A stretch of 64,000 nucleotides of DNA from Eukaryota sp. TZLM1-RC (Eukaryota; Metamonada: BaSk clade). The notes under the pieces were generated by a model. It had not been told where the DNA came from, made no database searches, and saw only the letters and a list, made by a program, of their open reading frames with translations. Location: the NCBI GenBank assembly GCA_040285825.1, contig JAUPSS010000002.1, positions 682,001 through 746,000 on the forward strand, read 5' to 3'. The position numbers were made by a program, and so were the translations under genes. Of this stretch, positions 1 to 9,783 are shown in pieces (positions within the stretch are counted from its first letter, which is position 1; the number at the start of each line of letters is the position of its first letter).

Positions 1-470
1 ATCCACAGGATATCAATTTCTCAAAGCAATCGCTGTAGGCGATGCTGAGAAACCCGTTATAGTGAAATTTCTCGGAATATAACTCTGACTCTGGTAGTTT
101 TTGTACTGTTCAATGGTTTGGCGGTGAGACAACAGAAGAGTCTCTCTTTCGGTTAAACATTCAGAAGCTTATAAGTTGTTTAGTAAGAATAACAAGAAAA
201 TTGGTAAACGTACCGCTAGTCAACGCCAAGGTACCCCCAATGAGTCTACGCCTTCTAAACGGCCTAGACGTAGTAATAGAAGTAGGAAGCGAAGCTCATT
301 CTTAGTATATTTGTTTAATTTTATCACCATTTTCTTATGGTTTAGTTTCGTATTTATATTAACTGATTTATTGTGAAAAAAGGCAGAAGCAGTTTTGGCA
401 CCCTTTTATCTTGTATAAAATTAATTGACAATAAAACATCTTTATTCCAATTCTCCGACTTAAGGCAACA
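1..470 (+). mobile_element. 3' end of a Ty3/gypsy-type LTR retrotransposon (partial, cut by window edge)
   Basis: This stretch matches the last part of the full-length element at 12463-19632 (its 19125-19632) nearly collinearly: the end of integrase with a chromodomain-like WFGGET motif, a basic tail rich in Arg/Lys/Ser, a purine-rich tract at about 375-392 and a 3' LTR at 393-470. The reading frame is broken in the chromodomain-like part; only the basic tail (about 176-376) stays open. The LTR is clearly diverged from that of the full-length copy, so this is an older or sister-lineage insertion. The 5' part lies outside the window. Confidence 0.85.
393..470 (+). repeat. 3' LTR of the partial Ty3/gypsy element
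   Basis: About 78 bp aligned end to end with the 79-bp LTR at 19554-19632. It keeps the terminal ...AGGCAACA end and an AATAAA-like signal, but the first base pairs read TTTTGG instead of TGTTGG and the middle is substituted. Confidence 0.75.
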
Positions 471-2670
471 GAAATGCTAATTCTTTACAAATGGTTTTCA
501 CAATAGAGTTTGAAATGAGTAATCTTTTCATCAATGAAATACAACTATTGGCAACTATTCCACTTGCTGACACTTCAAAAGGAAATGATTCAACCGAAAA
601 ATCTAAATTTGACAATAACAATTCAAGACTCTGGTATTTCATACGTTTTAAGGTATGTCTATTATCTTTATTTCGTTTTTTTTATTTATCCATTAAGGAA
701 CATAAAATCATGAAATACACATCTGAAACTCCACATCTTCAAAATCTGCTTCTCCTACTTCAAAACAATTATTTACTAAAGATTCAGAAAAATTCCCAAA
801 TGAAGAGAGTGAATCAGAAATCAATCTCACCATTCCCTTAAAACTAGAAAATACAATCCTGTTTTGCCAGCAAACACGATTGAAAATTCTTCCAGTTCTT
901 TCCTTTACAACTACAACAAACTCCGCAAGGAAAGCCATAGCAGGTTTACCTAAAGATCCAAGCAAAGGAAAAACAAAGGGGCATAAATTAAATTGGGCAT
1001 GAGAATTTTCATTTACAAAGGAAATGGGTTTTGCGTGTTTAGCAATTTTATATTTTTCGTCAGCAAGAAGAGGATTATTTACATCTGAGTTGATGAAATG
1101 TTCGTTAGAAGAATTACAAGGGTCAATGGACATGGCGTCTAAAATGGTAAAACTACCATTTAAGCCTTGAACCACCAAATCACCTCTTGTCAGACTCATA
1201 GAAGTTCTGCTGGAGCGCATACTATCAATATTGGGGTCATCAAGAATTAATTTTGATAGCAAAGGCTCTAAAAAGGAATCTGCTCGATGTGATTTACACA
1301 TTACATAAATCTGGTCTCTGGCATTATTATGCACTTTACTTTTAAATGTAATTAAATGTTTACAGTTCAACAGATGAGTAAACAAAAGAAGTTTACCACA
1401 TTTAATTGTCAAATAATTGGGCAAAATGTGTGGCCATAGAAAACAACAAAAACGCATGTTTAAAAGCCACTCATTGTTTTTACACAAAAGTCCGTAAACA
1501 GAGGGAATTTTAGTTACTGAAGCAGCAGCAGAATAATCACGAATGTCCTTTCGAGAATTTCCGAAAGCGGGATTTTCAGTTTTGGCCAAGCCAAGTCTTA
1601 CCTCATAATCCAAGCTTTTATATAACTTAACCAGATGGTGCTGAAGCTTTTTCAGGCAAAAACGTAAATTTGGGAGTGATCGGATGGGAATTTCTTGAAC
1701 ATTCTGAGGAAAACACTGAATCCAGATATCACTGGGCAAATGGTCTAATTAAAATTGAAGATGATTTAAGTAAAAATTTGATTTACCATGGATGAGAAAA
1801 ACATCATAAGGAAACGTTTGGAAAAATTCAAAAACAAAATTTTTTTCCACCTCCAAAAAATGCTGCTTCACACAAAATCGAAGATTGGTGAAACCACGTC
1901 CACATAAATCAGTAGAACAAAATATATCACTTCGAATTAAAGAGTCATTTTCTCCTAATACAGAAGAAAAAAATTGACCAGAAGTTTGTTGAAAGATCAG
2001 CAAAAATTAAGAGATAACGAAGGGGGAGTTGACCTTAAAATATGAGTGAATCTTCAGATCAACATATTTTTAAAATAAAAAATTTGATGTGTTTTTCAAT
2101 GTCGCATTCAGCAACAAAACTAAAATCATTGTCAAAATTTTTCAATAAAATGTTCAACTGGGAATAAATCTCATCCAAATTACCAAGCCAACATCCAAGA
2201 AACTTGAACGCTTGTTGGTCATAATTAATAAAGGGAATCTGAGCACCCTCAATCAATAAAGATTGCTGTTTTCTTCCAATCAAGAGACATTTTAGATGGA
2301 TTCAAAGCTAATCCAATTTCTTTCGCGCAATGCCTTCAAAAACACTACAAATGCTTTCAAAAGAACCGATAATGGTCTACTATCTAAATATTGTTCCATA
2401 GGTGATGTTAACCCACAAATCAAGACTGTCTTCCTTCTTTTTTCATCAGTATTAATTGTGATAAGAGCATGATCAGTTCTTAACTGAGTTACAACCAAAG
2501 GGAAATTTGCATAATGATTTTTGTGATGAGGCAAATCACAAAAAACACCAAAATGATCTATTAAATGGCGTAGGAGGTTAACAGATTTATTTAAAATTGA
2601 ATCATGATTTTTCATTTTTCCGCTTTTTTGAACAATAATTTTTATTTTCAACCCTAACAAAACATTAAAC
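471..2670 (-). mobile_element. Retroelement relic with PD-(D/E)XK-like domain, split by a LINE insertion
   Basis: Two pieces, 471-656 and 2375-about 2670, are continuous in a second copy at about 42060-42530 and partly in a third at 51850-52110. Read on the minus strand they give a degenerate protein with a segment of the form (E/G)LTSPMEQYLDSR followed by KYQSLELLLSN and a FPFEVSASG stretch. That order (acidic residue-LT-P-(M/F)-E, then K..KY..L, then a VEV/FEVSA-type block) is known from nuclease-like domains attached to retroelement proteins in many protists and invertebrates. Here the catalytic-position Glu of the ELT block is Gly, while the 42-kb copy keeps Glu. No intact frame remains. 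The family name is uncertain. Confidence 0.6.
657..2385 (-). mobile_element. LINE-like retroelement, subfamily D, degenerate (nested insertion)
   Basis: The body (about 668-2374) aligns with the longer copy at 26434-28245 over almost its whole length. Broken frames cover 708-1739 (C-terminal half incl. CCHC region and endonuclease), 1749-2003 and 2059-2283 (RT thumb region). The 3' end on the minus strand is marked by an A-rich tail at about 668-690. It sits inside the relic at 471-2670 and is flanked by an 11-bp target duplication with one mismatch (657-667 and 2375-2385, GTCT[A]-[T/C]TATCT type). It carries several stops and frameshifts and is 5' truncated, so it is dead. Confidence 0.85.
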
Positions 2671-3253
2671 AAAAAAAATTAAAACTCGATATCCTCAATA
2701 CACGCATCAACATCATCAAACCTCTTCAATGCGCGATTCTCATACCCTATTCCTAATTGTAACAGTGCTTTGGTTATCATTTCGGGAATTGCTTTAAGTA
2801 TACTGAAAACAATTCTGTTGTGCCAAAAATTAAAGTTCAATTCTTTTCCCGCTCTTTCTTTTATTAAACTTCTGAAACCTTCGAGAAATTTAATGCCAAA
2901 TATTCCAATGTTACCAAAAAGAGAAACAGCAAATGGAACCAGCTGATACTTTACAATGCTTAACGCGTCCTAGGTGAGATAAGGGTCCATTGTATTTTTT
3001 GATTTTGCTCTTTTCAGCAAAGCAGAGCGGAGTTTCATCTTTATTGGCAAAATCAATTGCTGAATCCCTACAAACATCAACAGTGACGACATCAACAACT
3101 TTGATCACATCATCAGACCCAGAGGTATCTAAATCAGCACGGGGTTTTCCAAAAGTATTTTCATCTTCATTTTCAGATGACAACCTTCGCACAAGTGGTT
3201 CAACAAAAGCTTCAATGTGATGACTTTTGCACATAGTGTATAGTTGGTCTCTA
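2670..3253 (-). mobile_element. LINE-like retroelement, subfamily B, 3' end fragment
   Basis: Minus-strand translation of 2911-3234 gives a MCKSH..EAFVEPLVRRL block followed by a KPRADL...VVDVVTVDVC block: the restriction-like endonuclease (RLE) signature R-x-D...D seen at the C-terminus of RLE-type LINEs. The same subfamily recurs at 52700-53590. The part from 2690 to 2990 continues the protein in another frame to an IEF-like C-terminus. Frameshifted and 5' truncated; abuts a Fanzor fragment at 3254. Confidence 0.8.
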
Positions 3254-3425
3254 GTATTTATTGGAATTGGAGACTAAAAACAACGAAATCACATAAAATT
3301 CAAACAACCTACCAAGGGAAAAGGTTTGAGAATTGTAATTAAAAGGTCTGGCTGTAAAGTTTTTTAATAGATGACCTTCTAGTCAGTTGCCGCTAATTTG
3401 ATAGCATGAAAGCGGTCAGCTTATC
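3254..3425 (+). pseudogene. Fanzor (TnpB-family) fragment, RuvC-II/zinc-finger side
   Basis: Plus-strand reading gives IKFKQPTKGKGLRIV followed by a decayed GYKVFLIDEFRTS region, collinear with the Fanzor copy at 7470-9620 (GDWEQRKHIKFKEPTKG...). It keeps the Lys codon (AAA) after KG where the larger copy has a TAA stop. Stops appear soon after. Too short to be functional. Confidence 0.8.
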
Positions 3426-3500
3426 AATCTGAATCATTTATTGAATTGCAAATTTAATATTACATATCGCTCTGTTGTTCACGATGCTGTTAGTGGATTT
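3426..3500 (+). mobile_element. Short LINE endonuclease fragment
   Basis: Translation on the plus strand reads LNCKFNITYRSVVHDAV, the conserved CCHC-to-endonuclease linker (LLNCKHFITYRSKVHDAVRDQ-like) of the LINE families elsewhere in the window. Only about 70 bp remains, wedged between two oppositely oriented Fanzor fragments. Confidence 0.65.
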
Positions 3501-3610
3501 GGTCATCTATTACTGATTTGAATCCCGGAATCATTTTTGCCCTAATCTTGTGCGGTTTATCTCAGCCCACCATCGTAGTTTCCTAAAAAATTTTTGATGA
3601 TAGACCTGTT
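3501..3610 (-). pseudogene. Fanzor fragment, segment just upstream of RuvC-II, inverted
   Basis: Aligns at nucleotide level with 7972-8075 of the main Fanzor copy (the FRKLR.WAEINRTRSEAKMIQRFKS region) in the same minus orientation. In an intact gene this segment directly precedes the part found in plus orientation at 3254-3425, so the two are an inverted, rearranged remnant of one copy. 3611-3787 shows no feature. Confidence 0.7.
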
Positions 3611-3787
3611 TAATTGATTTGTTTAAAGACCTCCTCAATTGTTTAAAAGTTTTTGATTTCTTAAAACAACAAATATCCAAAAGTTCCACCTTTATTTGAA
3701 CAACAAGACCTAGATATTTAACAATTGTGTTTCCTCCAACTGAACGTAAAAATCTAAAGAAAAACCAATATTTACAAAAAACAGTAA

Positions 3788-4852
3788 TCAGAATATGGTG
3801 ACAAGCCTATTGATTTCAGCAAATTCTTGATGTAAAATACATTGGAAGACCCACAGCAGATTCCTAACTTCCTGCTCTTTCATCCTGACGTAACAATAAA
3901 AAACAGAAAAATCAGAAGACAAAAGGCTTGCTTTCTTAATCAAAGACATTTCATATCTATAAAACAAATCTTCTAATGTAAGATTAGACGACCTATTGGT
4001 CAACAGACTTCCATAGACCGTGCTAGCTAAACATGACTCGACATCCCCCATTGAAGTAGCTCTGGAGAGTTCCTTTACAATGGAAGGATGAAGCGAGGTA
4101 CACTTTGGAAACAGTTGACTCCTCTCATCATGAGAGAGATCGGTCTTGAACGAATGTACAACAATATTAATGATTCGTTGGTCACTTTCAAACTCAATTA
4201 ACTTTGAAATTTCATGTCCACCTACAGACTTCAACTTTGTCTTGGCAAATTTATAAAAGTCCTCTAAATAAGACTTGAACATTGAATTACTGATTAATTC
4301 AATATGGACGTCGGTGAGCGAATCAACGGAAAGGCATTGTTGAAAATACTGTCCCAACTTCGTATCACAGAGTAAAAGTCTGTAAAGTTCTTCAGCGGAG
4401 GAAGCTGCTGATGCACATGAAAGATTATGAAAAATGCCCAGTGGATGACATTTTTCGATTAGAATATCGTCAACATTTTGGTTATGTATTGCTGCATGGA
4501 TAATGGTCATTAGATTGTTGATTTGGTAAGGAATAGTAAGGTACTCTAAAAACTCTGCCAAGAGTCCAGAAGCATTGTGTTTAATGAAATTGAACTGTTC
4601 GACAAAATGCTGTCTTAATATTGAGTGAAACCTGCTGGATGATAAGGAGGAAGATTCTTTTTTGAGTAGAGAATACTCTTGATGTGAGAGGTGGACGCGG
4701 AGGTCACTTATGCTGGTCAGTTCAGACAATGAAGAATACTGCTTAGAATTAATAAGTGTGGAGATGTAGCCACGGCAGACTGCATCAAGAAATCCATAAT
4801 GGTGGTTGTAAAGAAGCATTGTCAAAAAATGAACGTTACAATGATTTCCCAT
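3788..4852 (-). CDS. ATP6V0D: V-type ATPase subunit d (V0 sector)
   Basis: Encodes the cytoplasmic subunit d of the V0 sector, which couples the central rotor shaft of V1 to the membrane proton ring and is needed to acidify vacuoles/endosomes. The protein aligns along its length with animal/yeast subunit d: a YGFLDAVCRG start (GYLEGLVRG-type), KCHPLG in the middle (identical in animals), YLEDFYKFAK, LIEFESDQR, LFPKCTSLHP, LEDLFYRYE, MKEQEVRNLLWV and a C-terminal ...TIF. I take ATG at 4852 (354 aa) rather than the upstream in-frame GTG at 4861; an internal Met at TMLLYNHH could also be used. Single exon, about the usual length. It stands alone between transposon relics. Confidence 0.95.
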   Translation of the reverse strand: MGNHCNVHFLTMLLYNHHYGFLDAVCRGYISTLINSKQYSSLSELTSISDLRVHLSHQEYSLLKKESSSLSSSRFHSILRQHFVEQFNFIKHNASGLLAEFLEYLTIPYQINNLMTIIHAAIHNQNVDDILIEKCHPLGIFHNLSCASAASSAEELYRLLLCDTKLGQYFQQCLSVDSLTDVHIELISNSMFKSYLEDFYKFAKTKLKSVGGHEISKLIEFESDQRIINIVVHSFKTDLSHDERSQLFPKCTSLHPSIVKELSRATSMGDVESCLASTVYGSLLTNRSSNLTLEDLFYRYEMSLIKKASLLSSDFSVFYCYVRMKEQEVRNLLWVFQCILHQEFAEINRLVTIF

Positions 4853-4861
4853 TAAATTCAC

Positions 4862-5330
4862 TTAAACTCGACATTCACAAACTAGTATTACACACAGCTG
4901 AGTATCACCTTACAATAAGAGGCGTGTCCATGAATATATTCTATTCCTCCTCAACCACATTCTCCATGGAACACGTTGAAATTAAATGGAAGAGGTCAAA
5001 TCTGGAGTAGTTAGATACTATACTCATGGCAGCTTGATCAAGTGTCAAAGTTTATCCAACAAATCTATCTGGCGGAAGAAACTTCCAAACTAATTTTTGT
5101 TAATTACTACCGTTCAGTTACCATTTGTTTTGTACTAAATTAGTTGTTACTTATTAGAAATGTATCCATCAATTTTTTGAACAGTTTTAGGTAAATATGT
5201 TGCTGTTCGAGCCTCCATGAGATCCATGAATTGGGTTATTTGTCTGGAGTTGACTGTGAATTATTTGGACAAGAAACAGATTGCAAGCAAACAATCAAAT
5301 AAATTGAAATCGAAATTTGTTAAACAATTT
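4862..5330. other. Intergenic, nothing recognised
   Basis: AT-rich spacer upstream of the V-ATPase d gene. It must hold that gene's promoter. Open frames here are shadows of no recognisable family. No TE similarity noticed until the LINE at 5331. Confidence 0.5.
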
Positions 5331-5990
5331 GGTAATGAATTGCACCAATCTTGATAACTTATCGTTCTTCATTACATGATGCTGTTAGAGACACTGTTTT
5401 CAATATGGCACAAACTGCAAGAATTTCGTGTATCAAAGAGCCCCTGCTGAAGGAAACACTTTCTCTGAATAATTTTGGTTCTGATGATAGAGGTGATGTA
5501 TACTGTGATTGGATTGATAATTCTGAAGCTATTGTTGACTTTGTCTCATGTAATATTGCAAATGATACTTTGGTTCACAGAAGAAAACTTAATCCTGTGA
5601 CTGCTCTTGATTTTAAAGCAAAAGAGAAACATAGAAAATATGATAAAGATATTGAAGAGGCTAATGCCGATAGAAATACACAGCTGGTTTTTATTGCTTT
5701 CCCATTTTCGATAAATGGAACATTATCAGATGAAGCAGAAACTTTTTTGAATGACTTCCAAAAAATGGTGCAAGAAAAACAATGAAAAGATTTGATATTT
5801 TTTTATGGCGTTCACGGATTCAATTTGCCATTATTTATAGATTACCTCGGTTTTTCAATCGAATAAGAGAAGCTTTAGCTAGACAGCAAGCAGATCAAGA
5901 TTTTGTAGAGGAAATCTTGGTTCAATGATAGTCGTCCCATTAGTTATGAGTTAATTTAATTAAGTGTGCAAATTCAATAAATAAAAGCAG
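5331..5990 (+). mobile_element. LINE-like element, subfamily C: endonuclease-domain remnant
   Basis: Open frame 5351-5785 followed by continuation in another frame to about 5928. It starts within ITYRSSLHDAVRD (the LINE linker block) and contains RGDVYCDWIDNSEAIVDFVSC (R-x-D...D endonuclease signature) and a FKAKEKHRKYDKDI segment, then ends ...EEILVQ. The same unit with the same 3' tail (AAGTGTGCAAATTCAATAAATA) recurs at 52113-52690. No reverse transcriptase part is present. One frameshift near 5783 separates the last 50 codons. Confidence 0.75.
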
Positions 5991-6032
5991 ACCAATCTTT
6001 TATTGCCCCTACTTTTTTAAACATAAACAAGA

Positions 6033-7469
6033 TCATATATGCCAATTTTCCATATTCAAGGTGGAATTCAGCATGAAACTCCTCCAGTCTTCCATTGCTG
6101 GATCAATAACCTCTTCAACACAACCTGATAACTGCGAATAACAATGCTGTAATACATTCACTGCCTTGGGAGAAAAGACAAAATGAAATACTGCATGATT
6201 ATTGGAACCATTCCATTGACCAAAATTAATAAATATTCTTTCTATTGGATTTTCTCCATCCAAGTCCAAAGCGCTATCATCTGAGCCAAATGCTGAATAA
6301 TATGGCAAACAAAATTCTTCAACTAATTTACAGGCTCCAAGTACAAGATTGGTTTTAGAAATCATTTGTCGTGCGTCAATATGAATTTTTGGAACAACTA
6401 AGATCTCTCGATGAGGACTGTTTGTAGTTAAAGTTAATTCAATACCATCAACCGAAACTGTACCAAGAACAGATTCTAATGGAAACGAAAACGAACAATC
6501 ACAACAATAGAAACAATCTTCGGGTGAACATTTTTGTTTTAAATAATTAAGATTTGAAAAAATACAATGTGCAGACAGGTTATAATAAAAACCAAAGGGT
6601 GAAGGAGACTTTGCCACACGGCGGAAGTCCTCAAACCTTGCTCGAGTACCCCACAGTACATGAGAGAGTATCAATTTATAGGTTGTTTGATTTGTATCAA
6701 TGGAAGCACACAGTTGAAATTTGCGTGAAAAACATGGTTCATTATCAGCAAGATTTCCAAATAGGGAATGGTAATTAGCGGTAAACTCTGATGCAAATTG
6801 TTCCAATCTCTGGTTAGGTCTACCCTGAGAAAAGAAGGCAATACCATAATCAGGTAGAGTCAAAACAGGGGAGGAAGGACAAGGTTGTGGTAAAACATCT
6901 TCTTCACCAGGTCTTGGACAAGATATTGATGGTACAATACTGACACTAAAGTTGGAGGCAGAAGGAGGTCTGATGGGAAGAGCAACAGCAGAATTGGTAG
7001 TGGGAGTATGTCTGATTATCACACTAGATAAACCCTTTTCTAGAGCAACAGAATGGGTTGAAGATCTTTTGCTTTGTGGTATGTTGAGATTATCTGTTGT
7101 GTGTTTAAAGTCACAGAAACTACCTCTTGAACAGCCTTCTCTAGAGCATTCATTTTTACAGAATTGAGAAGTCAGTTCGGATCTGGAATGAGCAAATGTA
7201 CATTGCTCCCCATGAGGACATTGACCAGTGCTGGAAAAAGTTTTACAAAGCCTACTATTGGGTTGTATCTTAAGTTCACTCTCATGATGAGCATATGTAC
7301 AGCGAGAACCATTATGACATTGTCCCTTCTTTGTTATGAAATGACACATCTGGGTTTTATGTAATCTTTCTTCTGGAATTGAAGCTTCCTCTACTGGTGG
7401 AGACTTTTGCTTCCGTTCTTTGCTCTTTTGAGGGCCTGCAACTTTCCAAGTTGATTGAGAAGCTGTCAT
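6033..7469 (-). CDS. CCCH zinc-finger protein with a HIT-like C-terminal region
   Basis: 478 aa, ATG at 7469, TGA stop at 6033. Three tandem CCCH fingers of spacing C-x8-C-x5-C-x3-H: C42/C51/C57/H61, C75/C84/C90/H94, C104/C113/C119/H123. Such arrays bind RNA in other proteins. Residues 130-205 are Ser/Pro-rich and look disordered. Residues about 345-435 resemble the HIT fold: SPHREILVVPKIHIDARQM (compare GH.LViPkrH) and FINFGQWNGSNNHAVFHFVF in the place of the histidine triad, with at most one or two triad histidines kept. The HIT assignment is an inference; the fingers are directly visible. The start codon lies directly after the 3' end of a Fanzor relic in the same orientation. Confidence 0.85.
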   Translation of the reverse strand: MTASQSTWKVAGPQKSKERKQKSPPVEEASIPEERLHKTQMCHFITKKGQCHNGSRCTYAHHESELKIQPNSRLCKTFSSTGQCPHGEQCTFAHSRSELTSQFCKNECSREGCSRGSFCDFKHTTDNLNIPQSKRSSTHSVALEKGLSSVIIRHTPTTNSAVALPIRPPSASNFSVSIVPSISCPRPGEEDVLPQPCPSSPVLTLPDYGIAFFSQGRPNQRLEQFASEFTANYHSLFGNLADNEPCFSRKFQLCASIDTNQTTYKLILSHVLWGTRARFEDFRRVAKSPSPFGFYYNLSAHCIFSNLNYLKQKCSPEDCFYCCDCSFSFPLESVLGTVSVDGIELTLTTNSPHREILVVPKIHIDARQMISKTNLVLGACKLVEEFCLPYYSAFGSDDSALDLDGENPIERIFINFGQWNGSNNHAVFHFVFSPKAVNVLQHCYSQLSGCVEEVIDPAMEDWRSFMLNSTLNMENWHI

Positions 7470-7515
7470 TGAAACAGATGATGTCTATAACAATGAAATA
7501 AGTGTCCTTTTTACA
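7470..7515 (-). repeat. Conserved 3' terminal block of the Fanzor element, touching a start codon
   Basis: After the Fanzor stop, the minus strand reads GACACTTAT-TCATTG-TATAGACATCATCTGT.. and reaches the ATG of the CCCH gene. The second Fanzor copy has the matching block (GACACTTAATCCATTC-TATAGACAATATCTGT) ending at the ATG of the MNS1-like gene at 32298. Similarity stops at the ATG. By analogy with TnpB/Fanzor elements this position would hold the omegaRNA scaffold/right end. Confidence 0.65.
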
Positions 7516-9620
7516 CCGATGTAGAGGGACTGAGTTTTTGGGAAGTGGAAGACTTTCTCCTTGACACCTTTTTCTTTGAACCTTTGTCAACCTTGGCTCT
7601 CTGCAGGTATTCCGGTCTATCTCCACCATTTACATGTGCTTCCATCACTGCCAACATATTCAGCGAAGCATTTCGATCTCTATTCCGCAAACTTTCGCAT
7701 GATTTACACATGGTAAGCCCGTGACGAATAGATATCTCATGCCTCTTCCATGGCTTTGGATTTCTGCACCATCGGAATGTTTCAACTGTTTTCTCGGCTT
7801 TCTTACAGTTGAAACAACAGCAACTGGTTCGAAACTCATCAATTAAAAAGACCTTATAACCAGCCTTTTTGAATAGAATTCTCAAACCTTATCCCTTGGT
7901 AGGTTCTTTGAATTTTATGTGTTTTCGTTGTTCCCAGTCTCCGATTCCGATAACTACTTGACCTGGATCACCAATTACTGATTTGAATCTCTGTATCATC
8001 TTCGCCTCAGATCTTGTGCGATTAATCTCAGCCCATCATCTTAGTTTCCTAAATATTTTTTGATGATAGACTTCACCAACGATAAATATTCACAAAATTC
8101 TTTTGTTTAATATACTCCATAAATCTATCAAACCTGCAGCTTTTGGAATTGAATTGGGATACAGTTGCTTCCCATTCTGCTACGGATTTCGTCGTGTGAT
8201 CATTATTTCCCGAATGTAATGAGTAATCAATTTCTTGGGGAATATTGATTTCTTGAGGTACTTCACCTCTTAATAAACTAATTGTTCTTTCAGTCATTTG
8301 ATTAATTATACTGCTGTTTAAATCCATCATTTGTTGTTGCTCATCAGATGGTTCATAATTGGATAGATCAATCACTCTACCAGTAGAGTTACTTATTGTG
8401 ATAAGAGTGTCATTCCGTATGATGTCTCTTATTCTTTTGAATTTGGAACTTTTCGACTCAAATCTTCGTTGATTTTGAAAGTACCTGAAATGAACATATT
8501 TATCTCTCTCAGGTTTTTTTGAATGAGTCATTCCAGTAGCTAAATTGGCAGAAAAATAGAGTAGATCAGATTTACCTGGATCAGCAGCAGCAAGGGTGAT
8601 ATCTTGGAATTCTGACGAATTGATGCTGTTGTCATCAATATATTTTTCCTATTCTTTTAATTCTTTTGCAGTTACTTTGTACTTTTTCAAGTCCATCCTA
8701 GATTGAATGAAACTTACTGCTGTTCCATCAGTCTCGATACTAGACATGATGTACTTTGAATTTTCTGAATAATGTTCAGTGTTTTTAATCTTATCCATTT
8801 TCAAGAAGATATTCCATAAAACCAAATCAGCAGCTTGATTATTGCATTGGTAGAACGACCTTTGACCAAGAACGGCCTTGAATTGAACAAAGAACAAGTC
8901 CAATATACTTGTCTTGTCAATTCTGCTATACGAGGGAATACAAGAATTCTTCAAAGGCAGAGCATGAAAGAGTTTGCTCTCATCATCTTCTAAATAATTA
9001 TTAATATAAAACATTGCCCTCAAATAGTAATTTTATTTTGACGAAAAATTAAATTTGAATACTTTTCCCTTTTGGAATTACTGGGAAGTAAAAGAGGGAT
9101 CCGGACATTAATGAAAAGCGAAGTAATTGAAAAGACTTTGTTTTTCATTGCAGAAGTTTCGCCATCAACATCTCTACATCCTTCTAGAAGAAGAGCTTTA
9201 ACTTTGTTGATGAATGAAGAGAAGTTTTTCTTATCTTGCTTTTTCAGGACATTGTTGTTTCTCCTAACATCATAAAAACATAGACAAACCGATTCAAGTA
9301 ATCAAAGTAACGTTCCTGGATGTTGTTTTTGAAATTCACAATCAGTTTGTCAATTGTGTAATACAAAATATTACTTATTCCCTTTTTTCATAAAATTTTG
9401 AAACGAGTTTATTTCTGAAGTGTTGGTGATAGAATTCCAACAACGGGGCACAACGAGGATTTCGCAAAGCTGTTTTTGTCTTTGGGCTGAGGGAATTTAC
9501 CTCCTCATTTTGGGACATGATCACAAGAAAAGCGTCACGAAATAATTGAGTTTCAATTTTTGGTAAAATAGCATTTGATTTGAAGTCAAAAAGATGCAAA
9601 TAATAACCACAAATGAATTC
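7470..9620 (-). pseudogene. Fanzor (eukaryotic TnpB-family RNA-guided nuclease), nearly full length but broken
   Basis: Pieces read in order on the minus strand: 9599-9375 (N-terminal), about 9330-9060 (DYLNRFVYVF helix region, then KALLLEGCRD), 9023-8649 (RLE-free N-lobe with SSIETDGTAVSFIQ), then after a TAG the RuvC-I block AAADPGKSDLLYFSA with its Asp at 8580-8582, RYFQNQRRFESK, EWEATVSQFNSKSC, WAEINRTRSEAKMI, GDWEQRKHIKF, GYKVFLIDEFRTS, a CxxC...CxxC zinc finger and NRDRNASLN (RuvC-III). The Asp ... DEFRTS-CxxC-CxxC ... NRD order is the Fanzor hallmark. Lesions: TAG 8649-8651, a frameshift near 8070, TGA 8036-8038 (Trp expected), TAA 7889-7891 (Lys in the fragment at 3254). Ends with STSV at about 7511. 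The N-terminal limit is uncertain; it may reach about 9800. Confidence 0.9.
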
Positions 9621-9783
9621 TAAACCAACAATAGAAATTTACTGACACTTAATTACTGCCTCATCGATCACGTCAATCATTTTCGGATCTCTGATGACAT
9701 TTTTAGACTGTCCTTATAACCATCATAAGGTTTATGTTTAACAGTTTCCATGAATTGGTCATTGTTAAAGAAATTAAATAATT

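Noticed and set aside
176-376. 66-codon frame as a separate small gene
   Set aside because: It is the basic tail of the retrotransposon integrase, matching 19300-19424.
7164-7364. Plus-strand frames opposite the CCCH gene
   Set aside because: Antisense shadows of a gene with clear domains.
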